Below are positions 27,127 to 64,000 of a stretch of 64,000 nt of DNA, in pieces. The notes beneath the pieces are model-generated. The model searched no databases. It saw only the letters and a list, made by a program, of their open reading frames with translations, and was not told where the DNA came from. A program made the position numbers and the translations under genes. Position 1 is the first letter of the stretch. Every line of letters begins with the position of its first letter. The DNA comes from Glandiceps talaboti (Eukaryota > Hemichordata > Enteropneusta > Spengelidae), in the NCBI RefSeq assembly GCF_964340395.1, contig NC_135560.1:5352498-5416497 (forward strand). Reading direction: 5' to 3'.

Positions 27127-28282
27127 TGCTTCTGATAAACGACGTATACATTTATGTACGTAACATAGTAAATACGCTTTATTTAACAAATAAATATTCA
27201 TATGATTCCAAAACATGAATACTGAAAATGGTACATATATTTGTTTTCCTTTCAATATCAGTCGGAAAAATAGCTAAATTCTGTGTCTGAAGATCTGTTG
27301 TAAAGTTAGGCGATGAGTGTGATGCCAAGAGATTGCCCCATAAATCTTGCCCGTCTCTTACAGACCAAGTCGTTAGCAAGTCCACTTAACATTTGGACTT
27401 GAGCCCGAATCCACTTCAATGCGCAATATTCTTGCGCCCAGTCCTGCGGTTTTTATACCCATCAGAAATCGACTAGAAAAGATAGGTGGTGTGCCGTGGT
27501 GAACAGGTTATCAAAATGATTAGTGCCCTCTATCACATCATTGTTAACGTGCAATAGCATAGAGTACAATCTTTTGATAGTAATACAATTTCAACGATAC
27601 GATACACAACGCTCAGTCAAAACATTTACCGTGTATTTGACAAGAAAACGACCCACACAGGAAAATCATATTTTAATAAAATATCAACTAATCTTGAGGA
27701 TCTATGTTCGAATCGATAATTTTTTGGGTGATGTTGACATGTATTAGGTCTACATTAATGATACTCATTCTTCGTGAATCTTGATCCATAAATAGCAACA
27801 TACAAAATTTACAATTAAAAAAATACACGGACTACGATCATCTTAAAGTCATACATGCACCGGGGAAACTTTCGTGTACATCTCTCTTAAAATGTGTGTT
27901 CTTGCAATTGGTTACCTCAACTCGCCGCTGATGGCTACTACTCCCTCTTCCATGTGTAACTGGACTCTTGTCCCATTCTCATCGCCAGGGCTTCAGATGC
28001 ATGATGGTCCTTATTTCTCTGAAGCTCTAGTTCTCTGCTCCAGTCATGCTAGTGGTGAGAATGGGACAGGAACACGGGCCAACAGCGGTGACTCTGGGTA
28101 ACCGAGACTACTCCGTCTTCAACACCATCAATTAATGATATACAATTTTCCTGCAATTGAAAGATGAATACAGGAAGTTGATTCCGTATAATGCTAAAAT
28201 ACTTTAACGGTATGATAAATTAATTATGATAAATTATTCAAAATACACATTAGTAACACAATGTCAGCTATTACTTTTAAAG

Positions 28283-28385
28283 TAGACTGTAAGATACGTC
28301 GTGACGTTTCGCCCTCACCGGCCTCCTAGTGTTAGGGGTTGGCCGATGGTTGAGGGCGCACCGTCACGGCGTACCTTACAGACTA
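28283..28385. mobile_element. ~100-bp MITE, copy 2, with perfect 9-bp target duplication
   Basis: The element runs TAGACTGTAAGATAC ... GTACCTTACAGACTA. It is flanked on both sides by the identical 9-mer cttttaaag (28,274-28,282 and 28,386-28,394). It folds on itself over most of its length. It lies just downstream of the receptor stop codon, probably in or near the 3' UTR. Confidence 0.8.
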
Positions 28386-28559
28386 CTTTTAAAGCTGAGG
28401 TAGATCTGTGGCAATGCCAAGCTTCTTTGAAATGATCTGGGACACCTCGAACAGTGTCCTGTGATATTATCGAGTTGAAATGTGTGAATTCCATGACTCT
28501 TTATAGTCAGTTTTATCCCAATTTGACAAACTATGTATCCTTCTGGCCCGGGTTCGGCT

Positions 28560-28655
28560 ATGTAAGCCATTTTGCGGCGCCCTGACGCATCGACCATCCC
28601 TTGCCATATAGATTGTGGGACCGTTGAGGGCAAAGCGACACGATACATCTTCCAG
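28560..28655. mobile_element. ~100-bp MITE, degenerate copy 3
   Basis: It shares the GGCGCCCTGACGCATCGACC region and the GAGGGCAAAGCGACACGATAC region with the other copies, but its termini are eroded and no target duplication is visible. It lies 31 bases past the receptor stop codon. Confidence 0.5.
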
Positions 28656-28685
28656 TTTGACTTTGGTCTGACTAATGTGCATACG

Positions 28686-54264
<25,579 letters not shown>

Positions 54265-57200
54265 TAATAGTGTTATTCGCTTTGATAACGTTACTAGTCT
54301 TGTAATTCGAGCACGTTTTCCTTAGATTCACAATCAGTGTGCTATATCGCTATCCATATCCACACAAACATCGGATTATTCGTTCTCCTTTTCTGGATCG
54401 TAAACAGTGACTCCTTCGTCCACCAGTGTCACATGATATGTCCTATATGGATATATTCACATGCCGCAGGCCTATTGCATAGGTAGCAGCTGTATTGACC
54501 ACGGAAATATGATTCAAAGGTAACCGTGTTATGTTGCTACAATAACAGCTGATTTCAAGCATGGATATACGCACGTTTCATTCGTCAGTGGTCGGCTTGA
54601 CATATACAGACTCGGTGACTCTATCAAGGTACTGCCGTTGAAGGTGCAAAACAGTTTCTGAATCTAGAAGCTCATCGAATAGTCTTCAACGTAGGAAGAC
54701 GATCTGGTTGCCAGGCATCAGTCGTATTTTACATATTAGGCCTAGCCTATATGCTGATAATCCAACATTAATCATTGCAGTAGAGACAGAAGTAATTGGG
54801 TAGAGCGGGACAACAAACAAAACCCGCCAGCACAAAAAAATTATATTCGCAATTTTATCTCGATAAAAATTGTACTTTGCCTTTATGAGCGTTCAATTAA
54901 TCATATGTAAATTGGAAATAAATTTTGGATGTGGGTGTAATATTGCATTCCTATCTATTAGATTAAAACTGACACCACAGATAACAACTGTGCTGACACG
55001 TACGTGCTAATTGTGAACAAAGTTTCATCCCATGTGAAATTTTATGAGCCAACATTCGACTACGACAACATAAATACCACAATGAAATCAACATTTTCAT
55101 CCGTACAGTACTTCTCTATCGTGAAATTTCAACATAAAAATAGGTAACAGACTAGGTATGCATAGATATAATATTTAGCGTGTAAGTATTATTTACAATT
55201 TAGATCAGTTACATGCAGGATATTTGCACAGCCTAGCTTGATAGAAAACGACCATACAATTAGTCAATGTTTATTTTGCTATTTACATCAAAATAAATTA
55301 TTGCATTTATTCATTCGTAGGAAGTGATACATGCATCGGTTTTCAGAAACATTAAAAAAAATCTAACTGTAGTTTAGACATCAATCAAACTCCCAGACTA
55401 GACTGCTCATTATAGTGCTGGCTACATTGTTATTAAATTCCATTTCCAAATCTAATATTTGATATTCGGCTTCGCTTTTGCTGTAATGTCTTGACGTCAT
55501 AGCACAGATTGAATTGGAATTATTTTAGTTTATTTATCTTAAGGTTTGTCACTCTCTTTGTACTGCCCAGAAGTAACGATGCAGTCAAACATATATTTAC
55601 GTAGTGGTAATAATGACTTATATGTAGACGGCCAGTGCGAGAAGTTGCATTGCAATCTTACCACAGAAATTATAGAATTTCTCATGCTATGCTGGAGTAG
55701 GGACGTAAAACAGAGTAACCATTTTCAGTAGAATCCTTAGGCCTTAAACAAATTGTTTATTCCGGTTACCCGACCCCACCCAGCTTTTAACTGCCGACCC
55801 TAAACTTGTTTTACGTATTCGAGAACAAAAATAAAACCGCAAAAATTGTGAAGTCTCATGAGAAACTAGTACATTCACGCTTGAAGATTTTTTTTTTTAT
55901 ATTAATGAAAAAGTGTGCAGTGTGTATATTCCCTAATGATATGAAACTGGGCTCTGAACTGTCAGTGACAGCCCAATCGATGATACCTACCTAAAGCCGG
56001 TAGTAAACTACAGAAAATTTGACTAGCGGTCTCGGTCTTCCTGCCTGCAATTGCGATCGCGACTTTCTAGTGCAAAGCTGTGTATATCTAATCACAGTCT
56101 CTCAAGGGATTGAGAGAATGTGGGAGACTGTAATCTAACTAGCTAATTGGAGGCATTAGAATGTTGAACGATTTTGTTTTCTTATTCTTCAAACAACATG
56201 AAAATACCCTTAATTGAATAATTCCAGTGTTAGTAATTTCCGAGATGACGAATGTGTGGGTTTTGTTTCACCTGGTTCAAGTAGTTGAATTTTTGAAAAA
56301 GAATATAAGTAGTGTTCGAACTACTCAGTGAAGACTCTGTCGGTCGTACCGCGCACATCCCTGTCAAGGTTTTTCATATAAAAAGAATATTAAATGAATA
56401 AGAACTCGCAAGAGTTCACTTTTTATTGACAAAATTACTGATCGACTTGAACCAAGGCTATGTCATTTGGTAAATGTGGTAGCTAAACTCACTGCTTAAT
56501 ACTTGACCTCGGTGAAAGACAAAAGAAGACAGTTTATGCAAAATGGAAGGAAAACTTGGATAAAACCAATAGCTATATCAAAATAGCTCCTGTTTCGGAC
56601 AAAGCTGTTAACATTCGCTACTATTCATTACCCAAACGTGATTGTAAAGAAACAGGAAAAGGGTTTTAACAACCGTGAACGATCTAAATGTCTGCAAACA
56701 AAACCAACTTGCCTTTACTATCATTTGATCAAAGATTTCAAAATCAAGTTTTAATCATTAATTTCTGACCTTGACATTATACATAAATGGATCTGCACAA
56801 TTTACACATTACGTTACTACAAATTTTTATTTCAGCGTGTCCCTACATTTGTCAAGTTTTGAAAGATGTTTCATGAAAAAGTTAAAAACAATTCTGTACC
56901 GTTTGTCAATGTTATTCCTTTGTCAATGTTCACTCTTGTTAGTAGACAGTGTGTATAACTTGATAGTTTTCTAATTTACTGTTGCTCGGTTGACGGCAAC
57001 GTGGTGAAAGATATGTTCTTTGCACAATACCTGTAATGGTTGTACATCTGATGAGAAGAAACCAATAACAAAGAAACCAAATGCAAAAACAACGGAAAAT
57101 ATAACTACCTGAACTAGACACTCACATAGAAAAAAATGTATAGAAAAAAATGAAATAAAAAAATCTACCTACCTCACCTATTCTAAAATTGAGTGTAATC

Positions 57201-57328
57201 GGAACAACATAATTGTTTAGACCATTCTATCAAAATGATTGATATTCTATGTTTATACATCTGGAAAAAAATTCCACGATGACCCTTTCATTGTTAATTT
57301 ACATTCTGATATCAATTTAGAGTTAGTG
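54265..57328. other. Upstream flank of the receptor gene
   Basis: It should contain the receptor's 5' UTR and promoter close to 54,265, but no TATA box or initiator could be assigned with confidence. The rest is AT-rich with no recognised gene or element. Confidence 0.5.
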
Positions 57329-57411
57329 TAGAGGCTATCTCTGGATTTTCCGTTGGTTTTTTGAATCCCTTGAGGGATCTTCAGATTGAAAACCAATAGA
57401 TAGCCTCTAGA
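57329..57411. repeat. Palindromic segment of ~83 bp
   Basis: TAGAGGCTATCT at the left is repeated inverted at the right (AGATAGCCTCTA). The arms continue imperfectly through a 'ttggtttt' stretch, and a small inner palindrome (ATCCCTTGAGGGAT) sits at the centre. It is probably a short foldback MITE. Confidence 0.55.
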
Positions 57412-57596
57412 CTAAAGTTAGAGTAGGTCCTTGTTCATGATACAAACAAATTATTGAAATCCTACCTCTAGAGGTTATTTTGGATCGGCACTCCTTCTAA
57501 AGAACACTTTCAATACATATATCTATCGTATACTCGAACAAACTATGAACAGAAATAGGCAAACTATAAAACAGATATTCTAAGATATTATCCCGA

Positions 57597-57702
57597 AAAG
57601 AAGAAGAAGAAGAAGAAGAAGAAGAAGAAGAAGAAGAAGAAGAAGAAGAAGAAGAAGAAGAAGAAGAAGAAGAAGAAGAAGAAGAAGAAGAAGAAGAAGA
57701 AG

Positions 57703-57749
<47 letters not shown>

Positions 57750-57800
57750 CCACCACCACCACCACCACCACCACCACCACCACCACCACCACCACCACCA
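57597..57800. repeat. (GAA)n(CAA)n(CCA)n compound triplet repeat
   Basis: About 35 AAG triplets pass directly to about 15 AAC triplets and then about 17 ACC triplets, each step a single base change of the unit. Long homopolymeric-residue frames on the minus strand are artefacts. Confidence 0.97.
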
Positions 57801-58251
57801 CTCCAAAGTACAAAAATCAAAATCAAGTACCTCTTAGAATAGGGACATATTGGATATGATGCCTTTATCTATTACAAGACAATTCAACTTCGCGTAACAT
57901 CTACTGTTTGTGTGCATAAAAAGAATGTGAATGTATAATTACGATCGATGTTAATTGAACTCTGCCACTGCACTCATTTATAATTTGTAATTTTGCATGC
58001 TTCAAGTTATATAACTGCAGGTATTAATGCTTTCAACAATATTGCTAATATCATAGTTAATGATTTATGCTACTCGAAGTGTAAATATCGACATTCGAAC
58101 TATTTTTAGGGGAAGAACAATCTCCATGGAGATATCAATATTCTGATATATTTCAGGAGATATTACTATGACATCATCAACCGGAATAAACACGCTGAAA
58201 CCACGCCCGGCCATGATGTAAAGTATACTGGTAATTGTGAAATAATGAATA

Positions 58252-58542
58252 ATGACATCATACAAATATATAGCTACACAACTATCCCAGCAAGAAGGAA
58301 TTGGGCAAGCGTGTTATCTATTTCACTGCATGACTTCTGATTCACAGCGAATCAAATCTTTACTTTCTCTAAGAGTTGCGCAGATCGCGGATCGATTGTG
58401 GATCGATTTAGATATACCGCGTCAAAATGGTATTACTGGTAGATTGCAAAAAAATGTCAGTAATATGCAACTATTACATTTAGCGCAAGCCAGGGCACAT
58501 TTTTCCGTTGACACAATTAATGAAATAAATTGTTTAATGTGA
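58252..58542 (+). CDS. Hypothetical 96-residue open frame
   Basis: The frame runs from ATG to TGA without low-complexity sequence. It includes SLRVAQIADRLWIDLDIPRQ and a C-terminal AHFSVDTINEIN. No family, signal peptide or membrane segment is recognised. It is longer than typical chance frames in this AT-rich DNA and could be an exon or a transposon relic, but nothing around it supports expression. Confidence 0.2.
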   Translation: MTSYKYIATQLSQQEGIGQACYLFHCMTSDSQRIKSLLSLRVAQIADRLWIDLDIPRQNGITGRLQKNVSNMQLLHLAQARAHFSVDTINEINCLM

Positions 58543-59705
58543 AAGGTTCGTGGTAGTTGAGATTATCAAAATGACGTATTCAAAATCTGAGTTTTATAGG
58601 TTGTTAAACGTGGTTAACCCCGGGAGTCCAATTTAGTAATGATTCATTATGGCGTCGACGACCCTCCTTTGGCATGATATTGTTAGCTGGGTTTGAAGAG
58701 AATCGCTAACCAGGACAAACCCAGCGATACTGTAAGAAGTTGCCCATAACCAATTTCCCAGCTCTTTGTTGACATCATCCACTGAATATTTTCTTTGCGA
58801 AAGAACCGTTTTGAGTTTACGCCCACAAAGTGATTGAAATAGGCCTGCATATATAATCAAATGATTGCTAGCGTATAGACCCCTACATTATCAAATACTT
58901 GTACTGGTTGTGTACACGAATTCATGAATATGATGCTTCGTATGTTTCTTTCATATCAAAAAGTCTATAATATCAAATACTGCCATATGATGACTTGGAT
59001 AGCCTCGAGTCATTGCAGTGTGGAATAAATACTGTGATTTCAAAGCAAACCGAAATGAAAAAACACATTATACCATGGGAATTTTACTCATACAGAAAAG
59101 ACACCAATTCAATTGTTCGAAGTGCAGGTCAACATTTAATAGCTTTTAATGTATCTTAGCAACCAGGCAACACAATAGGAATGATATATAATCAGTATAT
59201 TGTGTTTAGTTTGGAAAAATGAAAATGAACACCACTGTTGGAGTGTACTATTTCATTTTGGCATCCAGCTTAATTTCATGTGGAGAGGTTATGTTAAAAG
59301 TGGCATATGACATTCGGACATTTTTGTACAGTTTTGAATGCCTTTCATTTGAATGCTACGTGTAGTATCGTTACTTTACGTTATTGTAGCATGATACTAT
59401 TTGGATAATATTGACGTGCATTTTTATTTATTTGATACTATTGTCATGAATTCGTAATTACTGTGTTTGGGTTCAGACAATTATTTTATAACTGGAACAC
59501 AGACTTTATTTAACAAAACAATTACACACAATGATGTACATATAGAGGTAAATAAAGGCATCTAGCCGCTTTTACCACTGTGACATCAGATTTTAATCAG
59601 ATTGGGTTCAGACATTACACTGCTTATACATGTCGCCAAATACCTAGTTAGAGAAATGAATATGTCAAGACAATAGGTACACTAATATCGTATGTCTGGA
59701 GATGT

Positions 59706-59746
59706 TTTTTTTTTTTTTTTTTTTTTTTTTTTTGGGGGGGGGGGGT
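59706..59746. repeat. Poly(T)-poly(G) run
   Basis: About 28 T followed by 11 G. Confidence 0.95.
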
Positions 59747-60401
59747 TAGTGTCCTTTGTTTCATCGCCATGAAGCTCATGATCCCGGGCTCATGATTATG
59801 CATGACCTACTATTAACTTAAAAGCTCATCTCATATGCGTGACATATTTTAATTTAATTATTGTAACGACCACAGCGTCACAGATTCAGGACTTGGCTTT
59901 TGACCGTCGAGCTGTGAGCATCTGACTCTCCTGGCATGGCACTGGCCTCGGAGCGAGGCCGTGAGGCCGAACTCAGGCCTTTGATAAATAAAGTCTATGG
60001 TTCCAGTTATACCACATACATAGTCTCGTATGCAGTTCATCTTTTACTACAAGTCTTGCCGCTTTAAAAAAAAAAGATTTGATACTATGTTTCAGACTCC
60101 CAGAAAAGATGGCACAACAACGCCCTTGCTTACAAATTGTTATCCGGTTTACTTCACATAACATTGTCTTCTGATGTGTTAAAAATACAAGGCATATAAA
60201 ATGTTAAGTTGGCCCATTCATACTTATGAACAGATATGTCATCTTCTCGCACAGAGCTATGTTTTGAACACCAACGTTTAGACATATTGACATAGATTTA
60301 CTTATGTAGTGATTTTATAAAAAACCAACTCACGACTGTCTTATTACTTAATCTGTGCTAAGAAGTTGCTTGTAGGTCTTCTAAACAAAATAGTCACACA
60401 G

Positions 60402-60506
<105 letters not shown>

Positions 60507-61599
60507 GATGAGCAAGTGTGATATACAGTGCTTGATAGATTTGTGTAAGATGTCAATAATAATGTTAACACATTTATGGCTTTGTTTTAATATTGGTTGC
60601 ATACACATACTTAGGACAGCCATGTAATCGTAATATATCAAATTGCAATTTATCGGTTCTGCTATTGTTGTTGTATTATTCAACACGAGTCATAAAACAC
60701 GTAATCGCACCAGGCAAGTTGTAATGATGACTAAAGCTAAAGGATAATGACTCTCGGTCCACGTATCATGTTTAACAAATAAATAAGTCTGCAATGCCAA
60801 CAAGAAAGAATGAAAACATATTCATTTATTCAGGGTTCTAAGCTTCGCCTTTATTTATTTCAAAATAAAAAATTAAGTAAATTTGTGACTTAACACTTAG
60901 ACATTCGTCCGATTTAGAAAATAAACCTTTCATCTCATTCTTAGACTAATAAATCGTCTTGTATTTTATGAGTTGATTTGTTTCCAATTAGAGGCAAAAT
61001 CAAATCTTAAAAGTCGCATATACACTATACCACAGACTATACGTAGTTATTCAACATGAAAAGTCACATTTCGTTAACAACTAATCAGGCTATTTTGACA
61101 ATAAAACAAACTGTCCACAGATTGAACAGCTGTTGGTTATTCGGCTAATTATCACAACAGATGTAAGCATTCATGAATTTCTTGGTAATGGATTATCGAT
61201 CTTTCAGTATATGTACACATTCATAAACAGGAGTATATACAGAATAAAGCAGCAACGACCTGTCTGGATTGGTAATTTAGTCAATGGGTAAAAAAATGAC
61301 CGGAAAAAATATTAGTGAAATATAAAAGTAAATCTATAAGCTCTGTGTCGAAGACAACGCCCTCTCTCATTGACTATTGCAATTAATTGTTCGTCATCTC
61401 TGTTCAGCTACTGGTTAGTGTATTGTTGAGTCTAAAATCATGTAACTTCATTGTTCTTCCCGAGTGTTCTACGTACTCTTTTTTCCCCCACGACTTGTTA
61501 GTTCATGGTTGATCATAAAATAAAACACACGTCTAAAAATGTTTCTATTATCAGTAGATTAAAGCTCCACAAGACCATCTTGTCTAACATTCAAGTCAC

Positions 61600-61857
61600 T
61601 TATTGGCGATTCATTGCCATCTGGCAAGGCATAAACTGGACGGGAGCCAGATCTAACTTGTTAAGATTAGGAGCATGTCGCTGCATTTCTACCAGAAAAC
61701 CATTGATGAAAGAAAGACGCATGGAGGAGTCAAAGTGAATCCGAACCATCATTCGCTTTCCCCATGGTGGCATTAGTGTTCCTATGGTAACGTATCGCTC
61801 ATTATAACTCTGGGTGATAGGATACTCGCCACTCCATTGCTTCATGCAGCAATCAAG
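61600..61857 (-). CDS. Terminal exon of an unrecognised protein; weak carbohydrate-binding-module resemblance
   Basis: This 258-bp exon follows acceptor TACCCACAG, encodes 85 residues and ends in TAA. It begins LDCCMKQWSGEYPITQS and continues with GTLMPPWGKRMMVRIHFD and FINGFLVEMQ. The order QWSG, then W, then FD, then NGF vaguely recalls cellulose-binding (family 2-like) modules of invertebrate glycosidases, but the match is by eye only. A possible polyadenylation signal (AATAAA on the minus strand) lies near 60,850. The open frame is much longer than neighbouring non-repeat frames and joins cleanly to the previous exon. Confidence 0.6.
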   Translation of the reverse strand, partial: LDCCMKQWSGEYPITQSYNERYVTIGTLMPPWGKRMMVRIHFDSSMRLSFINGFLVEMQRHAPNLNKLDLAPVQFMPCQMAMNRQ

Positions 61858-62033
61858 CTGTGGGTAACAAAGTAATGTTGGAAGTTGTACATGTAATATC
61901 ACGTTATGCTGAGTGATGTATCGTCAAATGACACAATGACAAATATAATTTGATGTAAAGATTGACCAAGTACATGCAGTCATCAGTGTACTGTCTCAAT
62001 TGGACGTTTTGAGTTAGAGACGGAGAGACTGTC

Positions 62034-62540
<507 letters not shown>

Positions 62541-62937
62541 CAAATACAGATAGCGGCAAAGATATGAGGATGAGAAAATAAGTGAAAACTAATCTTTAAA
62601 CGTTTTTTTTAGGTCTTAGACATTTTCTTATCCCATTCTCTTTTAATTCATTTTTTTGTTTCTTAACATTTCATTAACCTTACAGAGTTATAACTTTGGC
62701 ACAGGCAATGGTGGCCCTATTCATTTCTACTTTTCTCATGATCTTACACGTACGTTATGATTACGACCAGAAAAAAATTCAACCCGCCCTCTATGGCCAC
62801 TATTGGAAAGAAATGGCAACGTCACTGCTAGTAAGATGGTGATACCACAACATTATTGTTTTCAGCTGGAATTCGGGTTCTTTGATAAATCAAAGATTTT
62901 AAAAAAATACCATCCTATATAGTCGTTCTTGACTTAC

Positions 62938-63176
62938 TTCACAACAGGAGCACAGTGGTTTGAAACAGCAGCAGATACCTTCCCAAAATTTGGAACATGA
63001 TGGTTTTTCTCCATGTACGTTAGAATCGCTTTGTACACCTATCGCACACCTCATGTCGATACTACGAAATCCTTCGATTGGTAGGCTCTGAAAGTACATA
63101 CTGTCTCCCCATTTAATGGACAAGTGGTAGGCATTTGGTTTCTTCTTCGCTATGGCTTGAGGTGTAAGTGACGACA
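62938..63176 (-). CDS. Penultimate exon of an unrecognised cysteine-rich protein
   Basis: The exon is 239 bp between acceptor TACCAG and donor GTAAGT, starting with two bases of a split codon. It encodes 79 residues with a basic start (AIAKKKPNAYHLSIKWGD) and a dense cysteine cluster near the end (GICCCFKPLCSCCE). It joins the exon at 61,600-61,857 in phase 0. I do not recognise the family. The cysteine clustering fits either a secreted disulphide-rich domain or a palmitoylated or metal-binding segment. Upstream exons are expected beyond the right edge. No convincing one was found in 63,420-64,000. Confidence 0.6.
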
Positions 63177-63299
63177 CTGGTATGTGTAATACGTAAAATA
63201 TAAAGATTCTACAATTACTTCAAACTGAAAGGTGTAAATGGAAAAGTAGTGAACCGTATTCTGAGGGACCCATTCTAGGATAAAGCAAACATAAAAATG

Positions 63300-63311
63300 G
63301 ACACACAAACA

Positions 63312-63364
<53 letters not shown>

Positions 63365-63375
63365 GCACACGCACG

Positions 63376-63412
<37 letters not shown>
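63300..63412. repeat. (CA)n microsatellite with GCAC interruptions
   Basis: About 110 bp of CA with a GCACGCACGCAC centre. Confidence 0.95.
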
Positions 63413-63414
<2 letters not shown>

Positions 63415-64000
63415 CAACAACATTTATTATTTATAAACTAATTTAGGAACGGTTCGAAATAGACTACGTGGCGGTTAAATATGCAAAAAATGGCTTTGCA
63501 ACTGAAATTGTTGCGTTGAGAAAAAATTGGTACCCAAAATGTTACTATGTTATAAAGCTATGTTTATGCCCTATAAGAATCCTTGGTGAGAAGTCAGAAA
63601 CATGATTCGACACGTTTTATAGATGAATGGAACAATGTCGGCCCAAGGAGCTTTTAGTCTGACATAAAAGTTGTCACCATGAGCTAGCGTCATAAAGTTA
63701 AAGACTAACATTCCAGTCTTAAAGGGAAACACAACGAGAGGTCATCGTTTGTTTCTACGTATACAGTACAAACCTTCAACAAATGACACATTTTATCGCT
63801 GTACGATGTAATACACAAAAGACTGGGTCTTACACACACATGCCTTAAAGGGTAAATAATTGCATGCATTCATTTCGCCATCATATCGTCTGGTTGTTTG
63901 ACTACCAATTCCTATTCTAGTTCGATCGTGTGTTACCCGAATCTAGCTGAAACACCGTTGATCAAGAGATGGAAAATAATATTTAGGGATGGACCCCACA

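Noticed and set aside
57045-57065. CTGATGAGAAGAAACC resembling a hammerhead core
   Set aside because: There is no stem between the two core strings.
57497-57826. Long poly-Ser, poly-Val/Leu, poly-Phe/Trp frames
   Set aside because: They are readings of the GAA/CAA/CCA compound repeat with no flanking coding sequence.

Overview
The window is animal nuclear DNA. It contains multi-exon genes with GT-AG introns, a bilaterian-type nicotinic receptor, cytoplasmic-type tRNA-Thr genes and very dense simple repeats and MITE-like elements. The simple-repeat style, the short palindromic 'acatgta' strings and the sharp change in CpG density suggest a marine invertebrate with mosaic DNA methylation (a mollusc, brachiopod, hemichordate or amphioxus-like animal). 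I cannot name the species from sequence alone. There is no bacterial-style gene organisation, no CRISPR array and no recognisable virus.

Layout. (1) Positions 1-22,850 are AT-rich and poor in CpG, with no recognisable protein. They hold several non-autonomous transposable elements. A short CpG-dense block at 22,900-23,500 carries two strong splice donors facing the minus strand. I read this as the promoter and 5' non-coding exons of a minus-strand gene whose body runs leftward through the CpG-poor part. A few candidate coding exons are listed with low confidence. (2) Positions 24,000-28,600 hold simple repeats, a perfect 23-bp hairpin, a fragment of a retroelement-type endonuclease protein and two copies of a ~100-bp MITE family. 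(3) Positions 28,686-54,264 (minus strand) hold a complete six-exon nicotinic acetylcholine receptor alpha-type subunit gene. The exons join in phase to 1,443 nt (480 residues plus stop). (4) Its 9.5-kb second intron contains a tandem duplication of a 2.3-2.5 kb unit. Each complete unit carries a tRNA-Thr(UGU) on the opposite strand (one damaged, two intact), followed by an inverted partial copy. One duplication breakpoint cut into receptor exon 3 and left a decoy splice acceptor in the same intron. A fourth tRNA-Thr sits in intron 1. (5) Intron 1 (43,991-54,224) also holds two transposon-like elements with terminal inverted repeats and TTA target duplications, plus a ~145-bp tandem repeat. 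(6) Positions 54,265-61,599 have no gene I can support. (7) Positions 61,600-63,176 (minus) hold the last two exons of an unrecognised cysteine-rich protein gene that continues past the right edge.

Only the receptor, the tRNAs and the second gene's two exons are well supported as genes. Most other open frames are translations of microsatellites. Hand reading gave every coordinate; splice junctions were checked by phase and length but not by transcript data.
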